From positions 2,666,001-2,730,000 of the forward strand of contig NZ_JBPXRR010000001.1 in NCBI RefSeq assembly GCF_051842935.1: a stretch of DNA of 64,000 nucleotides, in the 5' to 3' direction. Origin of the DNA: Pseudalkalibacillus sp051842935. GTDB taxonomy: Bacteria > Bacillota > Bacilli > Bacillales > Fictibacillaceae. The notes below the pieces were generated by a model. The model saw nothing but the letters and a program-made list of their open reading frames with translations. It made no database searches and was not told where the DNA came from. Positions 17,124-27,488 of this stretch are shown one piece after another. The first letter of the stretch is position 1, and each line of letters begins with the position of its first letter. The position numbers and the translations under genes are program-made.

Positions 17124-17383
17124 TTTCTGTCCTTTATTTTTGCTTTCTCCCGATTTGGAGGACAGAATCGACCTCTTTCTGTCCTTCATTTTTGCTTTTG
17201 CCCAATATGGAGGACAGAATCAGCCTCTTTCTGTCCTCCATTTTTACTTTTGCCCAAATTGGAGGATAGAATCACCCTCTTTCTATCCCCCATTTTTACT
17301 TTCTCCCGATTTGGAGGACAGAATCACCCTCTTTCTATCCTCCATTTTTGCCACTTCCTGATATGGAGGATAGAATGGACCCA
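17124..17383. repeat. Five 52-bp tandem units, each a potential stem-loop
   Basis: Units begin at 17124, 17176, 17228, 17280 and 17332, all exactly 52 bp apart. Each unit contains TTCTGTCCTCCA, an 18-20 nt A/T-C-rich loop and TGGAGGACAGAA, so each can fold into a hairpin of about 12 bp. In unit 5 both arms carry the change to CTATCC/GGATAG, in unit 3 a change gives a wobble pair, and unit 4 has an unmatched change. The array lies between the convergent 3' ends of the GNAT and ATPase genes. It has no spacers or cas genes. Confidence 0.9.
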
Positions 17384-17402
17384 AAAATCCCCCCATAATG
17401 AA

Positions 17403-17425
17403 AGAGGCTGACACGAGTCAGCCTC
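17403..17425 (-). terminator. Terminator of the metal ATPase gene
   Basis: A perfect 9-bp inverted repeat GAGGCTGAC/GTCAGCCTC with a 4-nt loop, followed on the minus strand by TTTCATT. It lies just after the ATPase stop. Confidence 0.7.
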
Positions 17426-17437
17426 CTCATCTATATT

Positions 17438-19363
17438 CTATGATTTCAACAACCGTAAGCTGTTCAGGATGACCAGGATCGTGCTGCCTTCATGACCGAT
17501 GACGCCGAGTGGCAAGTCGATGACCTGGACGAAGTTTGAAGCGATCAAAGAAAGGATGACTATGACAGAGAATACGAGATTCTGCTTGATGATGCGAGTC
17601 ATCTTTTGTGAAATGCGCAACACTTCAGGCAGATTGGTGAGCTGGTCGTTCATCAGCACGACATCGGCAGTTTCCATCGCCACATCCGTTCCGCGCCCCA
17701 TGGCGATGCCGATATCCGCCGCCGCTAATGCAGGTGCGTCATTGATTCCATCCCCTACCATTCCGACCTGGCCGTACTCCTTTTTCAGCCGCTTGATCTG
17801 AGTTACTTTATCTTCCGGAAGGCATTCCGAAATATACAAATCAATGCCAGCTTCCTCGGCGAGAGCTTTCGCGGTCGTTTCGCTATCGCCCGTCACCATG
17901 ATCGCCGACACACCCAACTGCTTCAGCTCAGCAATGACTCGCTTACTTTCCTCACGAATCTGATCTTTGATTGCAAAAACGGCCGCGATCCCGTTTTCAT
18001 CTTTTACATAGACAAGTGTTTTCCCTTGCTTCATCCAGGCTTTCGTCTGTTCTGGATAGAACGCATCATACCCTTCACCGACAAAAGAACGCTTCCCGAT
18101 TGTCCATGTTTTATCGGAAAAAGTCCCGATTACACCGTTCCCTGTTATGCTTTCCATCGCTTCTGGAGAGGAAATCTGGATCGAACGCTCTTCAGCTGCA
18201 TGGACGAACGCTTCAGCCAGAGGATGGCTGGAGTATGACTCGATGGACGCCACCGCTCGCACGACAGCCGCTTCATCTAAGTCCTCCCGTACGACAAGGT
18301 CCGTCACTTCCGCTTTTCCATGCGTGAGCGTCCCGGTTTTATCAAAAGCGATCGCATCCATTTTTGCTAACAAGGTCAGATGGTTTCCGCCTTTTAACAG
18401 TACACCTTTCCGAGCACCATTGGAAAGCGTCGACAACACAGCTGGCGCAATGGAAGCCATCACCGCACAAGGAGATGCGACAACCAGCAAAATCATCGCC
18501 CGATAAAAGGTTTCCGTCCAGCTCCAACCTAGCGCAAAATGCGGTACGAACAGCATCAAACCGACGACTGCCAACACGATGTTCACATAATGCCCCTCAA
18601 ATCGCTCGATGAATTGCTGGGACTCGGACTTTTCGTTTTGAGCGGTCTGTACCATATCAACGATCCGTTGATACATCGTTTCATTGCTAGCGTGCGTCAC
18701 CCGAACGGTCACCGTTCCACTGTCATTCACGGTCCCTGTGAACACCGGGTCCCCGATCTCCTTTTTCACCGGAATCGATTCACCCGTAATCGCCGATTGA
18801 TCAACCGTCGTATGCCCTTTTTCAATCTTCCCGTCAGCAGGGAATTGTTCACCCGGTCGGACGAGAATCCAATCATCGACACTTAAATCTTCAGCATTGA
18901 TTTCAACGAGTTGCTCTCCCTGGATACGAAGAGCGGTAGAAGGCTTCATGTTCAACAAGGAAGTAATCGTTTTTTTACTCTTATTCAACGTATAGGTCTC
19001 TAACGCACCACTCATGGAAAAAATGAAGATCAACAAGGCCCCCTCAAGCCAGTAGCCGATGATGGCAGATCCAATCGCCGCCAAAACCATCAGGAGCTCA
19101 ACGTTCAGCTTCTTCTCTTCCATCGTCTCGAGGATACCTTCTTTCGCTTTCGCAAAACCACCGATCGCATAAGCAAAAACGTAGAAGATGACTGGTACAA
19201 CGCTTATATGAATGGTCGCAAGGAACCAACCGATTAAAATCAGAACACCACTCGTCAGAGCTGCAATCATTTCCCAATGCTCACGAAATACACTACCTAT
19301 GGCTTTATAACTGAGATTCTGTTCTTGTTCCACTTGTTTGGAATAAACCAGTTTTTCCTCCAT
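17438..19363 (-). CDS. pfeT: P1B4-type metal ATPase, PfeT/ZosA-like
   Basis: A 641-residue heavy-metal transporting P-type ATPase. The transmembrane metal motif is SPC (in VVASPCAVMA), not CPC. The phosphorylation site is DKTGTLT, the hinge MVGDGINDAPALA, and HEGST is in the last helix. SPC plus HEG(G/S)T are the signature of the P1B4 subgroup. B. subtilis PfeT (formerly ZosA) is the closest functional guess: a Fe(II) efflux pump under PerR control. There is no N-terminal metal-binding domain. The PerR-like box upstream fits this assignment. An in-frame GTG at 19375 is one base from the ribosome binding site, so the ATG at 19363 is preferred. Zinc, cobalt or iron specificity cannot be settled by sequence. 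Confidence 0.85.
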   Translation of the reverse strand: MEEKLVYSKQVEQEQNLSYKAIGSVFREHWEMIAALTSGVLILIGWFLATIHISVVPVIFYVFAYAIGGFAKAKEGILETMEEKKLNVELLMVLAAIGSAIIGYWLEGALLIFIFSMSGALETYTLNKSKKTITSLLNMKPSTALRIQGEQLVEINAEDLSVDDWILVRPGEQFPADGKIEKGHTTVDQSAITGESIPVKKEIGDPVFTGTVNDSGTVTVRVTHASNETMYQRIVDMVQTAQNEKSESQQFIERFEGHYVNIVLAVVGLMLFVPHFALGWSWTETFYRAMILLVVASPCAVMASIAPAVLSTLSNGARKGVLLKGGNHLTLLAKMDAIAFDKTGTLTHGKAEVTDLVVREDLDEAAVVRAVASIESYSSHPLAEAFVHAAEERSIQISSPEAMESITGNGVIGTFSDKTWTIGKRSFVGEGYDAFYPEQTKAWMKQGKTLVYVKDENGIAAVFAIKDQIREESKRVIAELKQLGVSAIMVTGDSETTAKALAEEAGIDLYISECLPEDKVTQIKRLKKEYGQVGMVGDGINDAPALAAADIGIAMGRGTDVAMETADVVLMNDQLTNLPEVLRISQKMTRIIKQNLVFSVIVILSLIASNFVQVIDLPLGVIGHEGSTILVILNSLRLLKS

Positions 19364-19430
19364 TGGATTTTGCACCCCTCTTATAATTGAGAATGAAAAC
19401 TATACTCATTACCCTTATAAAAATACAAGA

Positions 19431-19453
19431 GCTGCCAACATTACGTTGACAGC
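19431..19453. promoter_or_regulatory. Leader hairpin upstream of the metal ATPase
   Basis: Inverted repeat GCTGCCAAC/GTTGACAGC (one mismatch, 5-nt loop), 70 bp upstream of the ATPase start and downstream of the PerR-like box. On the minus strand it is followed by TCTTGTATTTTT, so it could act as an attenuator. Confidence 0.4.
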
Positions 19454-19513
19454 GGTTTTATTCGTCTTTTAATCTATTCAATTGAAATTAAAATGGTTCC
19501 TACAATGGAATAA

Positions 19514-19528
19514 TTATAATTATTATAC
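19514..19528. promoter_or_regulatory. PerR-box-like operator
   Basis: TTATAATTATTATAC matches the PerR consensus TTATAATNATTATAA at every defined position except the last. It lies about 150 bp upstream of the ATPase. On the minus strand it overlaps a TATAAT-type -10. PerR controls pfeT in B. subtilis, which makes this an expected and plausible site. Confidence 0.65.
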
Positions 19529-19551
19529 CATCCTCTATCTAAAATGGAACT

Positions 19552-19586
19552 AAAAAAAGCTGATACTTTAGAAAAAAGTACCAGCT
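19552..19586 (-). terminator. Terminator downstream of the yvl genes
   Basis: Inverted repeat AGCTGATACTT/AAGTACCAGCT (one mismatch) followed on the minus strand by a run of T residues. It lies upstream of the PerR-like box and would insulate the ATPase promoter from yvlD read-through. Confidence 0.75.
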
Positions 19587-19599
19587 CTTCTTATTCGTT

Positions 19600-19860
19600 A
19601 TGGCTGTTTTCGCAAACTTTGTTGCTCTTGCACTTGAAGAAAGTATTAAATACTTTCTTCAGTATAAGGGCAACTAAGGCTCGACCTATAAAAGGCTTGG
19701 TCTCGCCAAGTTTTCTTTAAAAGTTGTTGATTTCCGCTCCAGGATGCTCGCTTTCCTCGGGGCGTGCGGTGAGCCCACTCGTCGCTTTGCGACATTGAAT
19801 GGTCTCACCTGTCACGCTGATCCCGCAGGAGTCTCGCACCTTGCTCTCCAATCAACTTAC
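19600..19860. repeat. Composite inverted-repeat element, MITE-like
   Basis: The first part, 19621-19674, is a long imperfect inverted repeat around the near-perfect palindrome at 19635-19661 (arms TGAAGAAAGTATT). The second part, 19726-19856, begins GTTGATTTCCGCTCC and ends GCTCTCCAATCAAC. Inside it are GCGTGCGGTGAG/CTCACC-type pairings and a CCCGCAGGAGTCTCGC segment. From general knowledge, closely similar non-coding elements are scattered in many Bacillaceae genomes. No transposase is encoded. Together with the terminator, PerR box and leader hairpin, this accounts for the 19364-19916 gap. Confidence 0.65.
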
Positions 19861-19916
19861 ACAAGGTGATTTTTAAAAATGTCTTGAAAGCAACAATCTT
19901 TTAGAAAAGAGCTACA

Positions 19917-20279
19917 TTAGCTATCTTTCAGCGGTTTTACAATCAATGTATTGATCAGCAGTGTGAGGATTGAAATGATGATGGCTGCCAACAATGCCAT
20001 ACCGAAACCGGATATGACGAATGCATCTCCCATTAGCCACTGCGTCAACATGAGTGTGATGGCATTAATGACGATTAGGAACAGCCCTAAGGTCATGATT
20101 GTCACCGGTAATGTCAGTATGACAAGAATGGGTTTGACGATCACATTCATGATGGAGAGCAAGAGACTTGCGAGAATTGCTGCACCAACTCCTGATAAAT
20201 AAAATGATTCACTGAAAAATCCTGAAACGACCATAAGTACGACAGTATTGACTATTAATGATATGATCCAGCCTCTCAT
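19917..20279 (-). CDS. yvlD: Phage-holin-family membrane protein, YvlD-like
   Basis: A 120-residue protein with four hydrophobic segments that fill almost the whole chain. It matches the four-helix phage holin (DUF/TMS-4) family, which includes B. subtilis YvlD. In spite of the family name these chromosomal members are not known to lyse cells. It is the last gene of a yvl-like cluster with yvlB 11 bp upstream. In B. subtilis the yvlABCD operon is controlled by the envelope-stress factor SigW; I found no clear SigW promoter here. The start follows AAGGAGGCAGAGG. Confidence 0.85.
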   Translation of the reverse strand: MRGWIISLIVNTVVLMVVSGFFSESFYLSGVGAAILASLLLSIMNVIVKPILVILTLPVTIMTLGLFLIVINAITLMLTQWLMGDAFVISGFGMALLAAIIISILTLLINTLIVKPLKDS

Positions 20280-20290
20280 CCTCTGCCTCC

Positions 20291-21445
20291 TTATCTTTTT
20301 GCGATGGAAATCGAGCCTGTTTTCGCTTCTGCTTCTATTTTGTATGTGTTCTCAGCTTCTTCATTTGCGATGAATTCCATACGCTTTTGCACGACATCTT
20401 TACTTTCCTTATGCACCTTCACTTTATCCAGGTAACAATTGAGATTACCGATGGTCGCTTTCAAATTCCCATTGATACGTAAGGAATCAGGCACAAGCAA
20501 CTCGATTTTACCTGCAACGGTTTTAAAAGAAGCTTCTCCAGGCAGTGCCTCATCTAAAATGAACGTGATGGAGCCATTAAGGGTTTCTGCCTCCACCTTC
20601 TCATATTTCCCATTGAGACGGATGGCTCCGTTCAACGTCTCTAAATCAACTTTATCCCACTCGCTGTTTTCAAGCTTGATCTTCCCGTTTGATGTTGAAG
20701 AGGTGAGCGAGTCTCCTTTAACCCGATCGAGCGAGACCGCACCGTTCGATGTACGGATCGTCATCGATTTGGTCTTGAGCTCTTCTAATGAAATGGCACC
20801 ATTCGAGGTGCGCAAGTGGATTTCTTCGTATTGTTTTGCCGGAACATATACGTCGGCATGGACCTTCATCCGGTTTTCATCGACCATTAATTGAAGCTGA
20901 CCGTTTTCAGTTGTAAAATGGACGTTTTTCATGAAATACGACTTCGCTTCTTCGACGCTTTGGGTCCGGAACACGGATGCAGCGCACTCTACTCTGACAC
21001 TTTGCTCTTCCCAAGGATGCAGCTTGATCCCGCCATTCGTGATTTGTGCCCTGATTTTACTGATATCGACCTCATTTTCTTGAAACACATGATCGACTTC
21101 AATTGATTGACCAAAGTTAAAATCGAAATCAGACTCTTTCAGCTTGTTGACGACCCGATCAAACAAACTGGAAAATCGGCTGATCGTCGATTCGACTTTA
21201 CTGGAGGTTGATTGGTTCGTCTTCTGCTCCGTCTTTTGTTGCTCGGTTTTCGAATAGGTTTGGTCCTGATACCCTTGCTTTTGAGTGGCTGATGTTTTCA
21301 CTTCTTGCTTGGTTGGTTCTTCTGCTTTGGCTTGTTGTTCTACGTCGTCCGTGTTCTCACCGATCGCTTTTAAAAGGTCGATGGCTTCACTGGATGTAAT
21401 TCTCCCTTCATCCAGCATCCTCAAAATCATTTTCCGTTCTTCCAC
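20291..21445 (-). CDS. yvlB: DUF4097 adhesin-like protein, YvlB-like
   Basis: A 384-residue protein. The N-terminal 35 residues form a short helical domain (MILRMLDEGRITSSEAIDLLKAIG, SHOCT-like) seen in many anti-sigma-like bacillary proteins. A polar Q/T/K/S-rich linker follows to about residue 85. The remainder is a DUF4097 beta-helix-like domain, with repeated NGAISLE / SNGAVSLD / SNGKIKLE / NGAIRL / NGSITF strands at about 20-residue spacing. It has no signal peptide. The start is GTG with GGGGGGAGTAG upstream. It belongs with yvlD and the DUF4870 gene; the role in envelope stress is inferred from B. subtilis only. Confidence 0.85.
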   Translation of the reverse strand: MEERKMILRMLDEGRITSSEAIDLLKAIGENTDDVEQQAKAEEPTKQEVKTSATQKQGYQDQTYSKTEQQKTEQKTNQSTSSKVESTISRFSSLFDRVVNKLKESDFDFNFGQSIEVDHVFQENEVDISKIRAQITNGGIKLHPWEEQSVRVECAASVFRTQSVEEAKSYFMKNVHFTTENGQLQLMVDENRMKVHADVYVPAKQYEEIHLRTSNGAISLEELKTKSMTIRTSNGAVSLDRVKGDSLTSSTSNGKIKLENSEWDKVDLETLNGAIRLNGKYEKVEAETLNGSITFILDEALPGEASFKTVAGKIELLVPDSLRINGNLKATIGNLNCYLDKVKVHKESKDVVQKRMEFIANEEAENTYKIEAEAKTGSISIAKR

Positions 21446-21463
21446 GAACTACTCCCCCCTCGT

Positions 21464-21769
21464 TTATTTCTCTAATAGTACAACGATCCCTCTCACTATA
21501 TTCCATACCACCAATGTTAACGCGATCCCACCGAACAAGATGATGCAGCTGATGGAAAACACATTGAAAAGCATCCCCATTTCGAAAAAGAGGATAGATA
21601 ACATCGCTAAAGCGACGATCGGAATCAAATGAAATTTTATCGCTTTTTTTGCATGCTCCCTTACTAGGTGGTCACCCATGAAACAATAGATCATTACCGG
21701 GACTAGGAAAGGTGCAAAGATAATGCTCATATAGCCTAGTGATGAGATTACTCTACACGTTGAAGACAC
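21464..21769 (-). CDS. DUF4870-type membrane protein (YvlA-like position)
   Basis: A 101-residue membrane protein with three hydrophobic helices and the pattern SLGYMSIIFAPFLVPVMIYCF plus REHAKKAIKFHL, typical of DUF4870/TIC20-like small proteins. It precedes yvlB by 18 bp, so it takes the position of yvlA in B. subtilis; a PspC-type yvlC was not found. The GTG at 21769 is chosen because GGAGGAG lies 6 nt before it; the ATG at 21784 would put that site inside the gene. Function unknown. Confidence 0.7.
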   Translation of the reverse strand: MSSTCRVISSLGYMSIIFAPFLVPVMIYCFMGDHLVREHAKKAIKFHLIPIVALAMLSILFFEMGMLFNVFSISCIILFGGIALTLVVWNIVRGIVVLLEK

Positions 21770-21920
21770 CTGTCTCTCCTCCATTTTATGCCTGACCTGT
21801 GTAAGGCTATGTTGTTTATTTCCCTTTTCTTTATATGGTAAAGCACAACTCTTAGTGAAAATGACGACACTCCAGCGGGAGGTCCAATCCTTCTCTTTAT
21901 TTCGACATAAAAAATAAAAA

Positions 21921-21949
21921 GCCTTCTAAGAGTAAAATTCTTAGAAGAC
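21921..21949 (-). terminator. Terminator of uvrBA
   Basis: Inverted repeat CTTCTAAGA/TCTTAGAAG. On the minus strand it is followed by GCTTTTTATTTTTT, 10 bp after the uvrA stop. Confidence 0.85.
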
Positions 21950-21959
21950 TTTCTTTCGT

Positions 21960-24827
21960 TTATTTATTAACCGTTTCCTTGATCTTCGCATCCATCCGTT
22001 TACGGTCACGCTTTAGGATCGGCGCAAGATATTTTCCGGTATAAGACGCACTGTTTTCTGCAATCTGTTCAGGTGTTCCGGTCCCAACGATCGTACCACC
22101 TTTATCTCCACCTTCTGGTCCTAGATCGATGATATGATCGACCGCCTTGATGACATCAAGGTTGTGCTCGATGACTAGGACAGAGTCACCATTGTCGACC
22201 AGACGCTGCAGAACCTTCAACAAGCGTGCAATGTCATGGACATGAAGACCCGTTGTCGGTTCATCCAGGATATAGAGCGTTTTACCGGTCGCCCGTTTAT
22301 GAAGTTGGGAAGCAAGCTTCACACGCTGCGCTTCACCACCTGAAATCGTAGTAGATGACTGACCGAGCTTGATGTATCCGAGCCCGACGTCCATCATCGT
22401 CTGCACTTTCCGCTTGATCTTAGGAATGTTCGCGAAGAACTCGACAGCTTCTTCAACCGTCATATCCAAGATATCTGCGATGTTCTTGCCTTTATATTTT
22501 ACCTCGAGCGTTTCACGGTTGTATCGCTTCCCGTGACACACTTCACAAGGGACATACACATCCGGCAAGAAGTGCATTTCAATCTTGATGATTCCGTCTC
22601 CACGGCACGCTTCACATCGCCCGCCTTTTACGTTGAAGGAGAAACGACCCTTCTTGTAGCCTCTCACCTTCGCTTCGTTCGTTTGAGCAAAAACGTCACG
22701 GATATCATCGAAGACACCGATATACGTTGCTGGGTTTGATCGAGGTGTACGACCGATTGGCGACTGGTCGATATCGATGACTTTGTCGATATGGTCGAGT
22801 CCTTCGATCTTCTTATGTTCACCCGGCTTTTCCTTTGCACGGTGAAGCTTCAAGGCAAGTGATTTATACAGGATTTCGTTGATGAGCGTACTTTTGCCGG
22901 ATCCCGATACGCCAGTGACCCCGGTGAACACACCAAGAGGAATATCCACATTCACATTTTGCAAGTTGTTTTCAGTCGCATTCTTGATCGTCAGCTTACG
23001 GCCATCTGATTGACGACGTTCCGTCGGAAGTGGGATGAATTGTTTTCCTGACAGGTATTGGCCAGTCAATGAGTTAGCATCATCCATGATTTCCTGCGGA
23101 GAGCCTTGTGCCGTAATCTGTCCACCATGAGCCCCTGCTCCTGGTCCGATATCGATGAGATAGTCCGCAGCAAGCATCGTATCTTCATCGTGTTCGACAA
23201 CAATCAACGTATTGCCAAGACTGCGCATCTCCTCAAGCGTATTGATCAAACGGTCATTATCCCGTTGGTGAAGACCGATCGAAGGCTCGTCAAGAATATA
23301 GAGAACACCTGTCAATCGAGATCCGACCTGCGTCGCCAATCGGATACGCTGTGCCTCTCCACCGGATAGCGTCCCAGCTGAACGACTCAACGTCAGGTAA
23401 TCGAGTCCGACGTTCACTAAGAACCCGAGACGGTCGTTGATTTCGCGCAGGATGAGCCGCCCGATTTGTAGTTCTTTTTCCGTCAATTCAAGTTCACTGA
23501 AGAACGTTTGCGCTTCTTTTACCGACATTTTCGTCACATGACCGATATGGTGATCACGGATGAGCACCGCTAGCGCTTCTGGCTTCAATCGGTGTCCATC
23601 ACATTTCGGACATGCCTTTTGCGTCATATATCCTTCCATTTGCTCACGGATATAATCGGAGCTCGTTTCGTGATAACGACGCTTGATATTGTTCACGACA
23701 CCTTCGAACAAGATCTTGTTTTCCCGCACTTGTCCGAAGTCGTTTTCATATCGGAAGTAGATCTTGTCCTTCCCGCTTCCGTACAACACTTTATCGAGCT
23801 GGGATTTTTGAAGCTTTTTCACTGGCACGTCCATGTCGATGCCATAATGATCACACACACTCTTTAAAAGCTGCGGGTAATATTGAGAGCTTTGCGGCTC
23901 CCACGGCGCAATCGCATGGTCACGCAAGGAACGATCCCCGTCTGGAATGATCAGATCCAGGTCGACTTCAAGCTTCGTACCGAGTCCATCACATGTGGAA
24001 CAAGCCCCGAACGGACTGTTGAACGAGAATAGTCGAGGTTCGAGTTCCCCGATGGAAAATCCGCAATATGGGCAAGCATGGTGCTGACTGAATAACAGCT
24101 CTTCGTCATCGATGACGTCGACGATGACTTTTCCGTCTGCGATATTCAGCGCCGTTTCCAAGGAATCCGCGAGACGTGTTTCCACGCCTTCTTTTACAAC
24201 GATCCGGTCGACTACGATTTCAATCGAGTGCTTTTTGTTTTTCTCCAGCTTGATCTCATCACTCACATCGACAATCTCGCCATCTACCCGAACACGTACG
24301 TAGCCTTCTTTTTTAATATCTTCAAGCACTTTGACGTGTTCTCCTTTACGACCGGAAACGACCGGTGCAAGGATTTGAAGTTTTGCACGCTCGGGATACT
24401 CGATAATCCGGTCGACCATTTGCTGAACCGTCTGTGAAGTGATCGGTATATCGTGATTCGGGCAGACCGGATTTCCGATACGCGCAAACAATAGACGCAG
24501 GTAGTCATAGATTTCTGTAACGGTTCCGACAGTGGATCGCGGGTTCTTACTCGTCGTCTTCTGATCAATCGAAATGGCAGGTGAAAGACCTTCGATTGAA
24601 TCTACGTCTGGCTTATCCATCTGACCTAGAAACTGTCGGGCATATGCAGAGAGGGACTCCACGTAACGGCGTTGCCCTTCCGCATAAATCGTATCGAATG
24701 CAAGAGAAGACTTCCCTGAACCGGACAAACCGGTCATGACGACCAGTTTGTTCCGAGGGATCGTCACATCGATGCCCTTCAGGTTATGCTCTCTCGCTCC
24801 TTTGATTGTAATGTTTTCGTTTGGCAT
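21960..24827 (-). CDS. uvrA: Excinuclease ABC subunit A
   Basis: A 955-residue DNA damage-recognition ATPase of nucleotide excision repair that delivers UvrB to lesions. It has two ABC ATPase modules: Walker A GLSGSGKSS near residue 31 and GVSGSGKST near 640, with LSGGEAQR and ISGGEAQR signatures. Zinc fingers are visible as CPYCGF with CSTCDG, and CEACRGDG with CEVCHG. The ATG at 24827 has AAGGATG before it; the ATG at 24836 overlaps the uvrB stop. Adjacent to uvrB in one operon. Confidence 0.98.
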   Translation of the reverse strand: MPNENITIKGAREHNLKGIDVTIPRNKLVVMTGLSGSGKSSLAFDTIYAEGQRRYVESLSAYARQFLGQMDKPDVDSIEGLSPAISIDQKTTSKNPRSTVGTVTEIYDYLRLLFARIGNPVCPNHDIPITSQTVQQMVDRIIEYPERAKLQILAPVVSGRKGEHVKVLEDIKKEGYVRVRVDGEIVDVSDEIKLEKNKKHSIEIVVDRIVVKEGVETRLADSLETALNIADGKVIVDVIDDEELLFSQHHACPYCGFSIGELEPRLFSFNSPFGACSTCDGLGTKLEVDLDLIIPDGDRSLRDHAIAPWEPQSSQYYPQLLKSVCDHYGIDMDVPVKKLQKSQLDKVLYGSGKDKIYFRYENDFGQVRENKILFEGVVNNIKRRYHETSSDYIREQMEGYMTQKACPKCDGHRLKPEALAVLIRDHHIGHVTKMSVKEAQTFFSELELTEKELQIGRLILREINDRLGFLVNVGLDYLTLSRSAGTLSGGEAQRIRLATQVGSRLTGVLYILDEPSIGLHQRDNDRLINTLEEMRSLGNTLIVVEHDEDTMLAADYLIDIGPGAGAHGGQITAQGSPQEIMDDANSLTGQYLSGKQFIPLPTERRQSDGRKLTIKNATENNLQNVNVDIPLGVFTGVTGVSGSGKSTLINEILYKSLALKLHRAKEKPGEHKKIEGLDHIDKVIDIDQSPIGRTPRSNPATYIGVFDDIRDVFAQTNEAKVRGYKKGRFSFNVKGGRCEACRGDGIIKIEMHFLPDVYVPCEVCHGKRYNRETLEVKYKGKNIADILDMTVEEAVEFFANIPKIKRKVQTMMDVGLGYIKLGQSSTTISGGEAQRVKLASQLHKRATGKTLYILDEPTTGLHVHDIARLLKVLQRLVDNGDSVLVIEHNLDVIKAVDHIIDLGPEGGDKGGTIVGTGTPEQIAENSASYTGKYLAPILKRDRKRMDAKIKETVNK

Positions 24828-24832
24828 AGGAG

Positions 24833-26812
<1,980 letters not shown>

Positions 26813-26852
26813 ACCCTGAATTCCCTCCGTTTCCTAAATCTCACTATCCAAC

Positions 26853-26858
26853 ATTATA
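26853..26858 (-). promoter_or_regulatory. -10 element of the uvrBA promoter
   Basis: TATAAT on the minus strand, 41 bp before uvrB and preceded by a T-rich stretch. No clear consensus -35 is seen; LexA-controlled promoters are often weak there. Confidence 0.55.
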
Positions 26859-26889
26859 GCACAGGAGAAGGAAAAAATAACAAGAAAAA

Positions 26890-26903
26890 CGAACTTACAT
26901 TCG
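26890..26903. promoter_or_regulatory. LexA (DinR) box-like operator
   Basis: CGAACTTACATTCG matches the Gram-positive SOS box CGAACNNNNGTTCG with one mismatch. It lies about 80 bp upstream of uvrB and just upstream of the promoter. The uvrBA operon is a known SOS operon in B. subtilis. It also sits upstream of the divergent lipoprotein gene at 27042. Confidence 0.65.
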
Positions 26904-27041
26904 CATTTTAAATTCTGGAAATTTTCCATGTAACGTTGGACCTGATCAAAACGTCTATACAGATAGAAATAGGTTTGATTTCTATTGAAAGGTTCCCGTT
27001 TCAAATCAAGAAGAAACGTTGCGAAAGAAGGGTGTGTTTTT

Positions 27042-27428
27042 ATGAAAAGTTGGTACATCGGGGCTATCTTTCTATTCTTCCTCTCCCTGGTCGGATGTGG
27101 AAGTTCAATGAATGACGGGAGTTCAGGGAGCGATACAGGAACGAATGAAGAAGAGCTTTGGGAACATTCCCTCACCGGATATGTGGCTGATAAGGATGAC
27201 TCTCGGATTCTTTTGATCGGAAAAATCACGAAGGAACAGCTGGAGCAGATGAGCATCCAAGAATTGCTGGAAACTGCAAGTCCTGAGGCATATTGGTTGA
27301 AAGTCCAAGATATTGAAGCATTCAAAATCGGACAAAAACTAGAAGTCTGGCCGATTGGTGGCATGATGGAGTCCTACCCCGCTCAAGGCGAGGGAGGAAA
27401 AGTGATCATTTTAGAAGAGCGAAAATGA
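27042..27428 (+). CDS. DUF3221-like lipoprotein
   Basis: A 128-residue predicted lipoprotein. The signal peptide MKSWYIGAIFLFFLSLVGCG ends in the lipobox LVGC, followed by a serine/glycine/aspartate linker. The body (GYVADKDDSRILLIG, MMESYPAQGEGGKVII) resembles the DUF3221/YobA-type domain of Bacillus, an OB-like fold of unknown function. The start at 27042 has AAGAAGGGTG upstream; an in-frame ATG at 26985 is not preceded by a site and would place a charged stretch before the signal peptide. Divergent from uvrB; the next gene follows after 60 bp. Confidence 0.75.
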   Translation: MKSWYIGAIFLFFLSLVGCGSSMNDGSSGSDTGTNEEELWEHSLTGYVADKDDSRILLIGKITKEQLEQMSIQELLETASPEAYWLKVQDIEAFKIGQKLEVWPIGGMMESYPAQGEGGKVIILEERK

Positions 27429-27488
27429 AGGAAACTTTCTGCGGGTGGTGAACGTAAAAGAGTATAAAGAAGAAATGTAGGTGATTCG

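Noticed and set aside
17124..17383. CRISPR array
   Set aside because: The whole 52-bp unit repeats without unique spacers, only five copies occur, and there are no cas genes.
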